Positions 1 to 10,199 of a stretch of DNA of 64,000 nt are shown piece by piece. The position numbers and the translations under genes were made by a program. A model generated the notes under the pieces. The model was not told where the DNA came from, ran no database searches, and saw only the letters and a list, made by a program, of their open reading frames with translations. The stretch's first letter is position 1; each line of letters opens with the position of its first letter. The stretch is from Pseudomicrostroma phylloplanum (lineage: Eukaryota > Basidiomycota > Exobasidiomycetes > Microstromatales): NCBI GenBank assembly GCA_039545275.1, contig BCHS01000002.1, positions 1,488,001-1,552,000 on the forward strand. The letters are read 5' to 3'.

Positions 1-69
1 GCTGTCCTTCCTCCGAAGAGGGAAGCGTATCAGGACAGCCGCACTTTCTCTTCCTGTCTTGGACTTCAC

Positions 70-3000
70 TCAACGCCAGACATGTCCCTGGTCCTGCTCG
101 TCTTCTTCCTCTTGAACGAAGAGACCATCACGGGCACTCTCTGCCGAGTGGAAGCTCATGTTCGCCGCGTCGTCCGACGACTCGGTCCGAGCTCGATGGC
201 GCGCCGGACGTGTAGGAGCGTCGGTCCCGGCAGAAGTTACGGCGGTTTGCTCTTCCGCAAGAGGAGGAGCGGGCTTGAGAATGTTGATAGGAGCGGACGA
301 GGATGATCCTTGGCCGTTCTTGAGGGTGCCAACGGAGGTGAAGGAGGCATCGTCGTTCTCCTCTAGGCTCGTGTTTGCGACTGCGTCGTCTGCTGCTGCA
401 AATCGATTGTGCCACCGGTCGACGAGCCTCGGAGGAGAGTAGACGATATTGCTCCTCCCTGCCACGCCATCTTCAGATGGCTCTGTTGAAGTCGCTGCGG
501 CTGCTCCTCTGCCGCTGACGGCGGCGACATCGTCAACCAGTGCGAATGTGCTCCTAGCAGCACCTCTTCTCCTCTCCTCCTCTTCTTCCTCCTCCTCCTC
601 CTCGTCATACTGATATCCTTCTTCATCGTCCGAGTGGCCGCGCTCGCTATCGCCGTACGGGTAGAAGCTCGAAGTAGCCCCGCTAGCACGCTGGATGTGA
701 ATTTCGGGAACAGGCGTCTGATTCCAGGCGGAGCGCTGCTCCTCCCGTGAGACAGGCGCCTCGTGGCGTGCAGCGCCAAAGGCTTCGCGTCCGAGAGCTT
801 CTGGCGTCTTGCTTCGACGGTGCTGACGAGGCGAAGAGGAGGTGGAGTCTTGGCCGATCATGTCTGGGTCGTAGTAGGACATCTGCGTGCCGCGACCATC
901 GCCCCAGAGATTGGCGTCGCGTGTGCTGAGATTGGGGCTCTTGTCCGACTGAGCCCAGCCGGTACCGTCTGGGCGTGGCGTGCTGTGAAGATCGTGAGAT
1001 GACCCTTGTGGGAAGACTTGGTCGCGGGAAGTTGGCTCTTCATCGGTATCGTGGCCAGTCTGCACATCCGTCATGCTCGCATCGGCTCGATCCTTGAGGC
1101 CAAGTCGCTTCTTGAGATCACCCTTGATCCACGCTTCCCGCACTAGATCCACCTCGGTCGGCATGAACCAGACGCGCCATGCCTTTGCATAGAAGCGCGG
1201 TAGCAGTGAGAGGACGATGATGAGCAGGATCTGCGCCCAGAAGGTGACGGTGCTCATGAGCCAGAAGGCAGTGCTCTGATACGAGGTACCGGGGATCCAG
1301 CTGTAGATGAGTGCCCAAGCAAAGTAAGCGATGGAGGAGATGAACTGCGTGGCCCACACGATGACGGTCCAGTACGACGACGAGAGACCGACGTAGAGAT
1401 TGGCAGCGACGACTGCTCCTGCTCCGATGGTGGTCCCAAACATCCAGACGCCATCCATCTCATGACCGTTGGCGTCGACGACGGGGAAGAATCTCCAGCA
1501 GGCATAAGTGACAAAGAAGCAGACGACCGACTGGTAGACGCCGTCGCCGATTGCGATCCAGAAGAGGGTGCGGTTGTAGTCGAGGCCTTTGATGCCGCGC
1601 GTGTACGTCTGAGGGAAAGCCATCAGCGCCTTGGCGTTGCAGTCTTGGTCAAGTGCACCGAGGATGACGACGGGCAATGAGGTGAAGATCAGGTTGAAGA
1701 GGAGGACGTAGCTGTAGTCGTATAGGTATGTAGCATTGAAGTCGCAGAAGATCTGGTACCAGAACATGGTGAAAGTCCAGATTACATTCTTGAAGAAGAA
1801 GCTCTTCTGCAGATTCGCAATCCTCTGGTACGACCAGTGGCCATGCACGATGAGGAGCTTAGTGAGGAAGCGGAATTGACCAATGGCATAGTCGGCTGAC
1901 ATGCTAGCTTGAGCTCCTTCGACGCCGGCGATGCCTACTCCGATGTGCGCTTCTTGAATCATCGACACATCATTGGCACCATCACCAATGGCGAGCGTCA
2001 TTGCGGCTTTGCCATCCTTGACAAGCTTCACTGTGAGCGCCTTCTGTGCCGGACTGACTCTACAGCAGATGACAGTCTCGCACTGTGTCGTCAGAGCGAG
2101 GAAGAGAGGCTTCAAGGCTGGATCTAGAGCATACCTCAGACCATCACCATCGATGACAACGCCGAAGGTGGTCTTGCTGGCATCGCCAGCAGTATTGTCA
2201 GCTGCATCTGGGTTGGGCTGGAAGCCCAGGCTCGGCTGCTTCTTGCCGAAGAGCCCCTTTGCGGCAGCTTCGATGAGAACAGGGCGTCCAGCAGCAGCAA
2301 TCTTGTTGCAAGCAGCCTCCAATTGGGCTCGAATGCCGGCTTCGTGGTCAGCAGAGATGATCATCACCTCCGTCTCCGAGTTGAGCAGGTTGCAAGAGAA
2401 GCCAATCTCAATGGCCGTCTGCATCTTGTCTCCTGTGAGCACCCAAAGCTTGATGCCGGCTTCGTGAAGTTGCGCAATTGCTTCGGGGACTCCTTCCTGC
2501 AGCTTGTCCTCCAAGGCGGTAGCTCCGAGTAGGGTGAGACCGTTTTCGATGAGCTCGCAGGCATCATCGATCTTGTCCTCTCTGTCTACCGTAGCAGCGG
2601 CAGCCTCTGCGTACTTTTGAGCCCACTGAGCATACTCGTGCTCCTCGAGATACCGGTAGGCGATGCATAGCGTTCTCAATCCAGAGTTCGCGTACTCCTC
2701 GAGATGGTTCTGAGTCTCCTCTCGTAGCTTTTGAGGGTGATCGGACCGCAGACGCTGATAGATGACCGAGTCAGCTCCTTTCGTGAGCATAAGGATCCTG
2801 CCTTCTGGCTCACGGACGATGACGCTCATCCTTTTTCGCGTCGAATTGAACTCGAGGACATTGAGTGGGATGTATCGCTCCGGTTGGCCCATGACTTCAA
2901 TGTCCACTTGTTGTGTCGTCTTGTTCAGGAAGACTGCTCCGACATCTCGAGCTGCTGCAACAAGGGCTGCCTCGTCGGGCGACTCTGCCTTGTACTCAAG

Positions 3001-5661
3001 GGTGTAGGGGTCGGTACCGTCAGGTCTGTCGGTCAGAGCGGTGTGACACAGCGCCAGAGCCCTGAAAAAGGCAATGACATTGCGACGCTGCTCGTCGGCA
3101 GCAGAGGCAGGTGCCAAGTCTTGTGCAAGCTGGGGGGAGATCAGAGTGAGCTTGTCCTCTCGAAGGTACCGGCTCTGGTAGCTTCTCGTCATGGTCTGCA
3201 GCATCCGTGCCTTGCTCTCCTCTAGCTGGGCCATCTGCGCCTCGGCAGAGAAGCCAGACACGTCTTTGCCTTCCCTCTTCATGGCTCCAATCTGAGCCTC
3301 GGTGATTCCTTCGCCATAGGACACTCCATTGATGGAGCACTTCTTGAACTCCATGATGTTCTGAGTCAGCGTGCCGGTCTTGTCGGAGAAGATGTACTCA
3401 ATCTGGCCGAGGTCATCAGACAGACTGAACGACTTGACCAAGCAAGGCTGGTCAAGAGGCGCATAGTACATATCTGCATCTTGAAAGATGAAGTAGGCTT
3501 GAATCGACTTGACCAGCTCGATGGAGATGTAGAGAGAGATCGGTACGATGTTCTGGAAAACGATGAGGCAGCAGCCCAAGATGATGAAGGCGTTGACGAT
3601 ATTGGAGCTCGAATCGAGGACGCCGGGCTCGTAAAACGCCATGCTTGTGTCTGCTGCATTCAAACGGTAGCCCCCAACGATAGCGCATATGGCACACATT
3701 GCGAGTAGAAGCACAAAGTTGGCGATGACGTTCCAATTGGTCTCCTTTTCGATCTTGCTGCGCTTCGAGGGAGTCTCACCCGAGTTGAGCATGATCTTTG
3801 TGTCAGATCCGGTGAAGGCGACAATGCCGATGACCCATTCTGTGTTCCTGACGGCGCAGCCTCGCAGAAGTAGCTCGTTGATACCGATGGGCTCGACCGT
3901 CTGCTTTGACTGAGCTTGCGCAGCCGCATAGGCACTCGAGTCGAATGGCGCAGACTTCTCCTCGTCGGTCGCCGAGCTGGTCGAGTACTTGAGTACGGCG
4001 TTGAAAGCGTAGAGGTTAGCATGCGGAGGCTCGATGTCAATGACGAATTCCGATGCCTCCACGTCTTCTTCCGATTGGAGTCCGCGGGTAGCTTTAACAC
4101 TTCTCCTTGGCTTGAGGTTCGTCTCTCCATCGAGATTCTTCGTTTCAACGAAAACGATGCCGTCCTCGCCAGATGAATTGAGGACGATGATGTCAGCAGG
4201 CACCTGTTCATCTTCTCGAAGCAAGACAATGTCTCCCACCTCGAGCTTCTTCCAGAGCGTCCTCTCCCATCGTGAGGTTCCAGCAATGTTTCTGCGGTGG
4301 TCGATGACGCTCGGCGATGGAACCGCACTTTGATGAAGCGCGGATCCTGTTCCGATTCTCGAGCTGGCTTGATTGCCAATCTGACCAGGCGTGATTCTCT
4401 GACCGCTGGTCTCTGGATTGAGGGAATTCTGACCCCATGTCGATCTGGAGAGATCAGCGTAGTCCTCATCAGCCCTCTCTGTCTCTGAGGCTATGGTGTC
4501 GAGACCCCACGTCTCGCCGTCGCCGCCTGCTCCTGTGGTCCTGCTCTCGGTCCTTGCGGCCTTACTGCCTCCCAGATAAGCGTTGCCGCGACTCGCCATC
4601 GCGCCTCCGCTCTGTTTCATGGCGCTCAGGCCAATGGCGTCCTCCTTCTCTCTGAGCCTCCTGACTCCCTTGGAAACCTTGGCGTCTCCTCGACCAGTGA
4701 GGCCAAAGAGCTTCTCGAACCATGTCCGCGGGTCCTTTGGCTGGTTCACATTCCTCCAGTTGCCCAGCTTGGTGACGGCAGAGTTGTTGACCTCGTTGTC
4801 GAGGACATGCCGGCGATGATCTTCAATACCGTCCTTGATAGCCGTGAGACCGAGAATGCAGACCAGCGGTAGCATGGCTATTTGCGGTAGGGTGGCTCCA
4901 AAGATGCTCGGGATCTGCATGACCACAAGGCCGAGGAAGTACACATTGGCGACGCGGTGGAACTGCTCAAAGAGAAATTTGGGCAGGAAGGTGACGACGT
5001 TGTACTTTGATGTACACACTCGATTCCGAGGATACCTTGCCAGTGGCTCCCCCTTCCGATCATTCTCATGGTGGGGCAATGGAACGTTCAAGTACACATT
5101 CCGCCGCTGAGGAGATCCTTTTCCCTTCTTTCCAGGGCTTGTTGTGGAGCCCGACTGCCCCTCTTTGGTGATCCGCAACTCTTCCTGAGCTTCTGAAATG
5201 GCAGCTGTCGAGGAGCCCGCGACCGGTGTAAGAGGCGTATGGTCCTGCTGGGCAGACTCAAAGGGTACGCCAATTCCTTCGCCGCCAGTACCAGATGCTC
5301 CATAGTCTCGCGTCCGCTCTTCCTGTATCAGAGCCGCCAGACCTCCCACTTTCCCCTCCTTTTTGCGAAATGTCCTCCCTCTGCCGAGTTTCCCCAGCAG
5401 GGCAGCCTTGCGTTCCTTTCGCCGCTCATCCCTTCTGGCATCAGAGCGATGAGACTCGGCAATTGAGGCGGCAGCGGTCCGCACTGTGCGAAGCTGCAGA
5501 GCTGGATCGATTGAAGGGTCATAGTCTGGATGGGTGGGGTCCGATACATATGCAGAGAAGGCAGGGCCTTCATCGTAGGGAGCGGTGATATTGGGGTCGT
5601 AGTTGTGGGACGAGACATTAGAAAGTCGCGCTGAGCCGCGTCGTGTCGAGCGGAAGTCCAT
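70..5661 (-). CDS. DNF1: Dnf1-type P4-ATPase, phospholipid flippase
   Basis: Single-exon gene of about 1,863 residues. It is a P4-type ATPase that moves phospholipids from the outer to the inner leaflet of plasma or endosomal membranes. Seen: the PxxxR-type N-terminal flippase region (YPRNRVCTSKYNVVTFLPKF), actuator loop NLDGETNLKPR, the PISLYIS membrane motif, phosphorylation site DKTGTLT with its Asp near residue 760, hinge motif GDGANDVSMIQ, and about ten hydrophobic segments. The pattern after DKTGT (QNIMEFKKCSINGVSYGEG) and the N-terminal block match Dnf1/Dnf2 better than Drs2. The frame stays open upstream to 5904, but I chose ATG 5661 because the extra 81 residues are Ser/Leu-rich and unlike the family. 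It is longer than yeast Dnf1 through Ser/acidic tails, including a run of ten Glu near 580-612. Flippases of this class usually need a Cdc50/Lem3 partner, not seen here. Confidence 0.93.
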   Translation of the reverse strand: MDFRSTRRGSARLSNVSSHNYDPNITAPYDEGPAFSAYVSDPTHPDYDPSIDPALQLRTVRTAAASIAESHRSDARRDERRKERKAALLGKLGRGRTFRKKEGKVGGLAALIQEERTRDYGASGTGGEGIGVPFESAQQDHTPLTPVAGSSTAAISEAQEELRITKEGQSGSTTSPGKKGKGSPQRRNVYLNVPLPHHENDRKGEPLARYPRNRVCTSKYNVVTFLPKFLFEQFHRVANVYFLGLVVMQIPSIFGATLPQIAMLPLVCILGLTAIKDGIEDHRRHVLDNEVNNSAVTKLGNWRNVNQPKDPRTWFEKLFGLTGRGDAKVSKGVRRLREKEDAIGLSAMKQSGGAMASRGNAYLGGSKAARTESRTTGAGGDGETWGLDTIASETERADEDYADLSRSTWGQNSLNPETSGQRITPGQIGNQASSRIGTGSALHQSAVPSPSVIDHRRNIAGTSRWERTLWKKLEVGDIVLLREDEQVPADIIVLNSSGEDGIVFVETKNLDGETNLKPRRSVKATRGLQSEEDVEASEFVIDIEPPHANLYAFNAVLKYSTSSATDEEKSAPFDSSAYAAAQAQSKQTVEPIGINELLLRGCAVRNTEWVIGIVAFTGSDTKIMLNSGETPSKRSKIEKETNWNVIANFVLLLAMCAICAIVGGYRLNAADTSMAFYEPGVLDSSSNIVNAFIILGCCLIVFQNIVPISLYISIELVKSIQAYFIFQDADMYYAPLDQPCLVKSFSLSDDLGQIEYIFSDKTGTLTQNIMEFKKCSINGVSYGEGITEAQIGAMKREGKDVSGFSAEAQMAQLEESKARMLQTMTRSYQSRYLREDKLTLISPQLAQDLAPASAADEQRRNVIAFFRALALCHTALTDRPDGTDPYTLEYKAESPDEAALVAAARDVGAVFLNKTTQQVDIEVMGQPERYIPLNVLEFNSTRKRMSVIVREPEGRILMLTKGADSVIYQRLRSDHPQKLREETQNHLEEYANSGLRTLCIAYRYLEEHEYAQWAQKYAEAAAATVDREDKIDDACELIENGLTLLGATALEDKLQEGVPEAIAQLHEAGIKLWVLTGDKMQTAIEIGFSCNLLNSETEVMIISADHEAGIRAQLEAACNKIAAAGRPVLIEAAAKGLFGKKQPSLGFQPNPDAADNTAGDASKTTFGVVIDGDGLRYALDPALKPLFLALTTQCETVICCRVSPAQKALTVKLVKDGKAAMTLAIGDGANDVSMIQEAHIGVGIAGVEGAQASMSADYAIGQFRFLTKLLIVHGHWSYQRIANLQKSFFFKNVIWTFTMFWYQIFCDFNATYLYDYSYVLLFNLIFTSLPVVILGALDQDCNAKALMAFPQTYTRGIKGLDYNRTLFWIAIGDGVYQSVVCFFVTYACWRFFPVVDANGHEMDGVWMFGTTIGAGAVVAANLYVGLSSSYWTVIVWATQFISSIAYFAWALIYSWIPGTSYQSTAFWLMSTVTFWAQILLIIVLSLLPRFYAKAWRVWFMPTEVDLVREAWIKGDLKKRLGLKDRADASMTDVQTGHDTDEEPTSRDQVFPQGSSHDLHSTPRPDGTGWAQSDKSPNLSTRDANLWGDGRGTQMSYYDPDMIGQDSTSSSPRQHRRSKTPEALGREAFGAARHEAPVSREEQRSAWNQTPVPEIHIQRASGATSSFYPYGDSERGHSDDEEGYQYDEEEEEEEEEERRRGAARSTFALVDDVAAVSGRGAAAATSTEPSEDGVAGRSNIVYSPPRLVDRWHNRFAAADDAVANTSLEENDDASFTSVGTLKNGQGSSSSAPINILKPAPPLAEEQTAVTSAGTDAPTRPARHRARTESSDDAANMSFHSAESARDGLFVQEEEDEQDQGHVWR

Positions 5662-6746
5662 GGCGAGGGCAGACGGCTGAGCCGAGGCAACTGAAGATCG
5701 CGATGCAGTGAGAATGACAGGATGGCGACGCTTCGATGTATTGGAGACCAGACAGCAGCACTTGCAGCTCTTGGTCGGCAAGGGCAATGCAGAGAGAGTG
5801 ACAATTGATGCTATCCGCAAGATCGCGAAGCAGTGATCAGATAGAGCTCCTGAGGCAAGGAGCGAGGGTGATATCCAGATACGGAGCGGAAGTGTGTTCA
5901 GCAAGGCAAGTGAAAGAGAGCGTGTTGGTCGTTATAAATTAGCGTTGGTCTTGAGGTTCGTTCCTGACGTTCAAAATGGGGCGCGGAAGGAAGAGGAAGT
6001 AGGGAAAGGGTGCAAGGCGTGGCCCGGACGGGAGACGCTGCTACTTTGACTTTGAGGAATGAGGGGCAATTGCGGCAGGCCAGTGCCGTTGCTTGGCGGT
6101 GGAGAGGGAGAGGGAGCGAGCGAGAATGAAGACGGAAGCAACGAAGGTGGTTGAGCGCAACGTGCAATGTGCTGCCTCGAGCAAGAGGGTCCAGAGTAGT
6201 GGGCGTGAGAGATGAACGGACCGCGTCTATGATCAGGGTATGGCAAAGGGTTGCGATGGCAGCAGCCTTGTTCTGTTCCCCTGTCTGATCCGCCATGTGC
6301 GGAGGTGCGGAGGTAGCCGCGAGCCAGGAAGGCGTAGGCGGCAGTGGTGGTGGCCGCCAAGGCAGGCAGGCAGGCACAGCATAGCACACTAAAGGGGGGG
6401 CAGGGCAGGTGTTGGACCGCCCCTCACACTGCTCCAGTGCCCCGGACGCACCACCTCGACACGGACCCCCGACGAGTGCCAGTCGCGACCCGCCCTGCTC
6501 CTCGGAAATTTCTCTCGACGCGCACCTTCGCGTCCGCCGTCGGCACACGGCACTGCAGCCTGCATCGGGCCCCTTGATCCGGACGCGATACAAAGATACT
6601 GTCACAAAGGGACTCGTGGCCGGCACCAGGCGTAAGCCCCGTACGGCCGTAAAGGTAGACAGCGGCGCCAGCAATACGAAGGTGACGATTTGTGTTGCAT
6701 TGCAAGTAATGATAACGCCCCCCACACTGCTCGCTCCTTCATCCAT
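5662..6746. other. Intergenic, upstream of the flippase gene
   Basis: 1.1 kb between the flippase start and the stop of the lipase gene (same strand). It should hold the flippase promoter and leader. It carries a perfect tandem GGCA run (6361-6376) and an AT-rich TTTATAA on the minus strand near 5933-5939. Open frames here (for example the minus-strand frame over 5898-6746) have no recognisable protein features and I do not call them genes. Confidence 0.6.
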
Positions 6747-9704
6747 CTAGTATCCATGAGCGTGCAGATGCTGGCACAGCGCAATCCAAAATCGCTCCAG
6801 CTCTTCCTGTTCACTACGTTCCTTCCTCTTCCTCTTCTCTTCTTCAATCTGAACCGATGTCTGACCTTTAGCAGCGCTTCCTTCTGCCGCCTCCGACTCA
6901 CGCCGCTTCTTGCTCTTCATTAGTGCCGAATCTGGCCCTGGTCCGATGTCTACACCCTTGCGCTTTTGCTCGCCTCCAGCAGTACGACAACGGGCATTGT
7001 ACTCATCGCGGTGCCACTCGATCTCCCTGCGCAGCTCGCGAGCATTGTCGGTCTGACCGGTAGACTCCAGCCAGTCGGCCTCGCGGCGTAGCTTGAGCAT
7101 CTGCCGCTGTTCCGTAGTCACTGCAGCCAGGGATGCAGTCGCATTCCAGCCGCTAGAAGAGCTCGGCAAGATCTCAACAGCTGGTGATGAAGGGGCCGCC
7201 AATGTAGCGTCTTGCGTTGGCTGAGATGCCAAAGTCACCATGTCAGGTTCGAGCGCACTACCATGACTGCTGGCACCGGATTGCTGCACTCGCGAAGCCT
7301 CGTCTGCCAGCTTCCGGCGCTCCTCAGAACCTTGAGGGAGGCGATCAGAGATCCAAGAGGCGACCTCGTTGGCCAACCCAGACTCGTTGGCGCCCTTTGC
7401 AGCCGACGATGATGGCGACGGTGAAGAGGAGCCGGGAACAGCCCCGTCGGGACTGGACAGCGTAGCATAGTTGTCCAGGAAGGCTTTTGCGCTCTCGGTA
7501 GCATCCGTAAGGAGCAACGAGGCATCTTTAGAGTCATTTGGCTTGACAGCAGCCTCAACCTTCTCCTTGGCTTCTTGCACAGGCTGCTTGCCGTCCTTGC
7601 CGGATGACCTCGATCCGAGCAAGCTGCCCAGCATGCGGTTGATCATCAGCCAGCCGTCGTCACTCTTCTCTTTGCTGGGAGTCTTGGGCGCTTGCCGTTC
7701 TGCAGCCTCCTTTTCGAAGGTGGCCTGCTTGGACGCGGCCGCTGCATTCTTGAATGGCTTGCCCGTGGCTGGGTTGATCTTGCCGCTCGAGCCCCATCGT
7801 GGAGCGCCAGAGCCTCTGAGATCCCAATGATCCTTGTCCTCTACGACGCCTAGGAATTGACCCCACTTTGCAGAGGGTACCGACACCAGCCCATCGTTGC
7901 CTTGCTCATCTGGCTTGCCTAGCGCAGCCGCCGAGCCGTCCCTCTCTGCTCCTGCTGTCCGACTTTCAGCTGCGGCGTTCAGGATGACTTTTGGCAGCCA
8001 CAAGGGATGCCACAGCGGCATCTTCGGTATGCGGGCTGCGATGGAGAAGTACGAGACATCTGGAGAGTCCGGCGTTGAGGGGTTGAAGACCTTGGCCATG
8101 TAGCGTGTAGAGAGCATCGCGTAAGCCGGCTGGTCAAAGACAGACAGCATGTACGACGAGAAGAATCCGCCGAAAGACGATAGCGCTCTTGTCAGAGGGG
8201 ACACGAAGCCGAGCGACTTGAGGGACTTGAGTGTGGAAGAGGAGGATAGATCGGCTTTTGTGTTGTCTGGAGTGAGCTTGTTGATGACGCTCTCAGCGGC
8301 ATCGATGATCTGCTCCTTGACGCCATCTTCCTCTGATACCGGTGACGACGTCTTCTTCGAAGCCTCCTCCTTCTTCGCTTGCTTCATCTCTTCAGCTGCC
8401 TTCTTGCTGACCTCTGCTTCCTTAGCTTTTTCCTTGTCTCCATTCCCATTCTTCTTTGGTCTGACAAAGAGTGGCGTCTTGAGGCTGTATGGCTGCTTCT
8501 CGTGGCCGGACGAATCGCCTTTCGGACCATCTCGCATCCGGGCACCACCTTCCATATCGCCCTGCTTCTCTTCATACTCTCGAATCGCCTCCTCTACGTA
8601 CTCGTTGCCGATGCCAACGTTAGCATTGCACCAGTCCATGAAGGGCGATCCTCGATGAGGAGTTGAGATGGTAGTGACAGAGACCGGCACGTACTCCTCT
8701 GGCTTTGGCTTGATGTGACTGACAAGGTAGCGTGCATCCAGTCCTCCCATGGAGTGGCCGACAAAGTTCAGCTTGGCGCCTTTGACATCTGCATCGTCGG
8801 AGCATAGATACTCGTGCAAGGCCTTGGCTCGGGAAGGTATCGAGCCTGTGCCAGGGACGCCGCGGACGATCACCTCTGCCCCGATCTTGTTCCGCAAGAT
8901 GTCCAAGGCGGCAGCCCAGTAGTGGATTTCGAGCCCCAGGAAAGGTCCCCGGACATCGAATCCATACAAACCGTGGCAGAGGACTATTGGGTTGCGAGGC
9001 GCTCTGATGTTCTCAAAGAGGGCGGGATGGCGCATTAGCGCATTGATGTCGTCCGTGGGCGAGTCCAGGTAGGACGAAACCTGATCAAGAGGTGGTGTCG
9101 TCGTCGAGGCGTCAGATGAGGCCTTCGCCTTGTCATTGGAAGCTTCCGAATCTCCTCGGATGAGTCCGTTCTGCTCTTCTGTAGCAGCTTTGGATCCAGT
9201 GGTTGGAGTCTCGAGGCTCTGTTGCTCTTGCCTCGAGGCAGAAGAGCTAATGGAACGATGCCAGTTCTTGAGAAGATCATACGTAGCCTGGCAAGGTGTT
9301 GCAAAGGTGACGGGGAGAGAGTCGAAGTTCGATGGACCAGGCTTTGCTATTGATGTCGAGAAAGAGGCGACATTGTGAGGCTCGGGCGAGACCGGTGTAG
9401 CCTCGAGGCGGTTGCTGCGAGGCCGCCGTAGGGCGTGTAGGGCGCTGCTGCGAGCATGAGCCCCGCGCCTGACTGCTGTTCTACGCCGTGCAAGGCCGTC
9501 GCCCCGAAGCTCTTGACCCCTGTGTCTCGGATGAGGATGTTGCTGATGGCGCTTTGGCTTATGCTGATAGAAAGGAGATGGATGTGCAAGCGTAGATGTG
9601 GACGATGTCCAGGGTAGCAAAGAGAGCGGAAGCAGTGAAGGAGAGCACGTTGCAGCTTCCAGCCCGCAAATTCGAGGGAGCGGCAGCACGACGTTCGCGG
9701 CCAT
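6747..9704 (-). CDS. Alpha/beta-hydrolase lipase with long C-terminal extension
   Basis: Frame of 985 residues. The central part is a fungal triacylglycerol-lipase-like alpha/beta hydrolase: oxyanion-region VLCHGLYGFD near 241-250, nucleophile elbow GHSMGG with Ser near 318, and later candidate Asp (GNDGLVSV) and His (KDHWDLRG) that would finish the triad. A Lys/Glu-rich insertion of about 100 residues separates the elbow from the later hydrolase blocks. The C-terminal third is low-complexity Ser/Ala followed by a charged helix and a basic KSKKRR stretch. The substrate is unknown; a mitochondrial or lipid-body location is possible, but the N-terminus is uncertain. The first 110 residues are Arg/His-rich and look less protein-like than the overlapping minus frame over 9347-9589, so a missed small intron or a base error near 9350-9375 could change the start. 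Confidence 0.75.
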   Translation of the reverse strand: MAANVVLPLPRICGLEAATCSPSLLPLSLLPWTSSTSTLAHPSPFYQHKPKRHQQHPHPRHRGQELRGDGLARRRTAVRRGAHARSSALHALRRPRSNRLEATPVSPEPHNVASFSTSIAKPGPSNFDSLPVTFATPCQATYDLLKNWHRSISSSASRQEQQSLETPTTGSKAATEEQNGLIRGDSEASNDKAKASSDASTTTPPLDQVSSYLDSPTDDINALMRHPALFENIRAPRNPIVLCHGLYGFDVRGPFLGLEIHYWAAALDILRNKIGAEVIVRGVPGTGSIPSRAKALHEYLCSDDADVKGAKLNFVGHSMGGLDARYLVSHIKPKPEEYVPVSVTTISTPHRGSPFMDWCNANVGIGNEYVEEAIREYEEKQGDMEGGARMRDGPKGDSSGHEKQPYSLKTPLFVRPKKNGNGDKEKAKEAEVSKKAAEEMKQAKKEEASKKTSSPVSEEDGVKEQIIDAAESVINKLTPDNTKADLSSSSTLKSLKSLGFVSPLTRALSSFGGFFSSYMLSVFDQPAYAMLSTRYMAKVFNPSTPDSPDVSYFSIAARIPKMPLWHPLWLPKVILNAAAESRTAGAERDGSAAALGKPDEQGNDGLVSVPSAKWGQFLGVVEDKDHWDLRGSGAPRWGSSGKINPATGKPFKNAAAASKQATFEKEAAERQAPKTPSKEKSDDGWLMINRMLGSLLGSRSSGKDGKQPVQEAKEKVEAAVKPNDSKDASLLLTDATESAKAFLDNYATLSSPDGAVPGSSSPSPSSSAAKGANESGLANEVASWISDRLPQGSEERRKLADEASRVQQSGASSHGSALEPDMVTLASQPTQDATLAAPSSPAVEILPSSSSGWNATASLAAVTTEQRQMLKLRREADWLESTGQTDNARELRREIEWHRDEYNARCRTAGGEQKRKGVDIGPGPDSALMKSKKRRESEAAEGSAAKGQTSVQIEEEKRKRKERSEQEELERFWIALCQHLHAHGY

Positions 9705-10199
9705 GTGTTAGGGGTATTACGATTAGGAAATGTGCCGGTATATCACGGCATACAGTCGAAGGGCGGATGGAGGATGAGAGAATGCTTGGAGTGAGATGCT
9801 TGGAGGCCGATTGACCTTGTGTGCAGGGGCAATGTAAAAACAGGGACAAATGAGGGTGTAAGGGGTCTGCCTGGAGCAGGCTAGACGAGCCGGGAGCCGG
9901 GCTTTGCTGGACGGGTGACCTGCTAGCTCGAGCTCCGTTCTACGGGTCGGTATGCTAAGATGTCGGAAATCGGTGCGAGACGATGCCTGTGCTGGATGGA
10001 GTGGGGGGTCGTAGGCGGAAAAAGGTGAGCGAGGGTACCGACATTCAAAACAAGCGGGCGGAGGCAGAGCGGGATGAGTGATGTGGAGGAGGACCCGCCA
10101 GTCCGCTTCCCGTGCCCCTCAAGCCCCCTATCCACTCTATTGTGCTACCGCAAAGACGTATCATCATCTTCAATCTCGAACTCGAATTCGAACTCGATC
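9705..10199. promoter_or_regulatory. Divergent spacer, lipase / isoaspartate methyltransferase
   Basis: 0.5-kb spacer between two genes read away from each other, so it must carry both promoters. No clear TATA box. A short repeat of TCGAAC/CGAAT steps (about 10172-10198) lies directly before the methyltransferase ATG. Confidence 0.5.

Noticed and set aside
6361..6376. GGCA tandem runs (also 12711-12723) as a shared operator
   Set aside because: Short simple repeats that arise easily in GC-rich spacers; different flanks and no common gene function.
5898..6746. 282-codon minus frame between flippase and lipase
   Set aside because: Cys/Arg/Pro-rich, no family sign, lies where the flippase promoter and leader must be.
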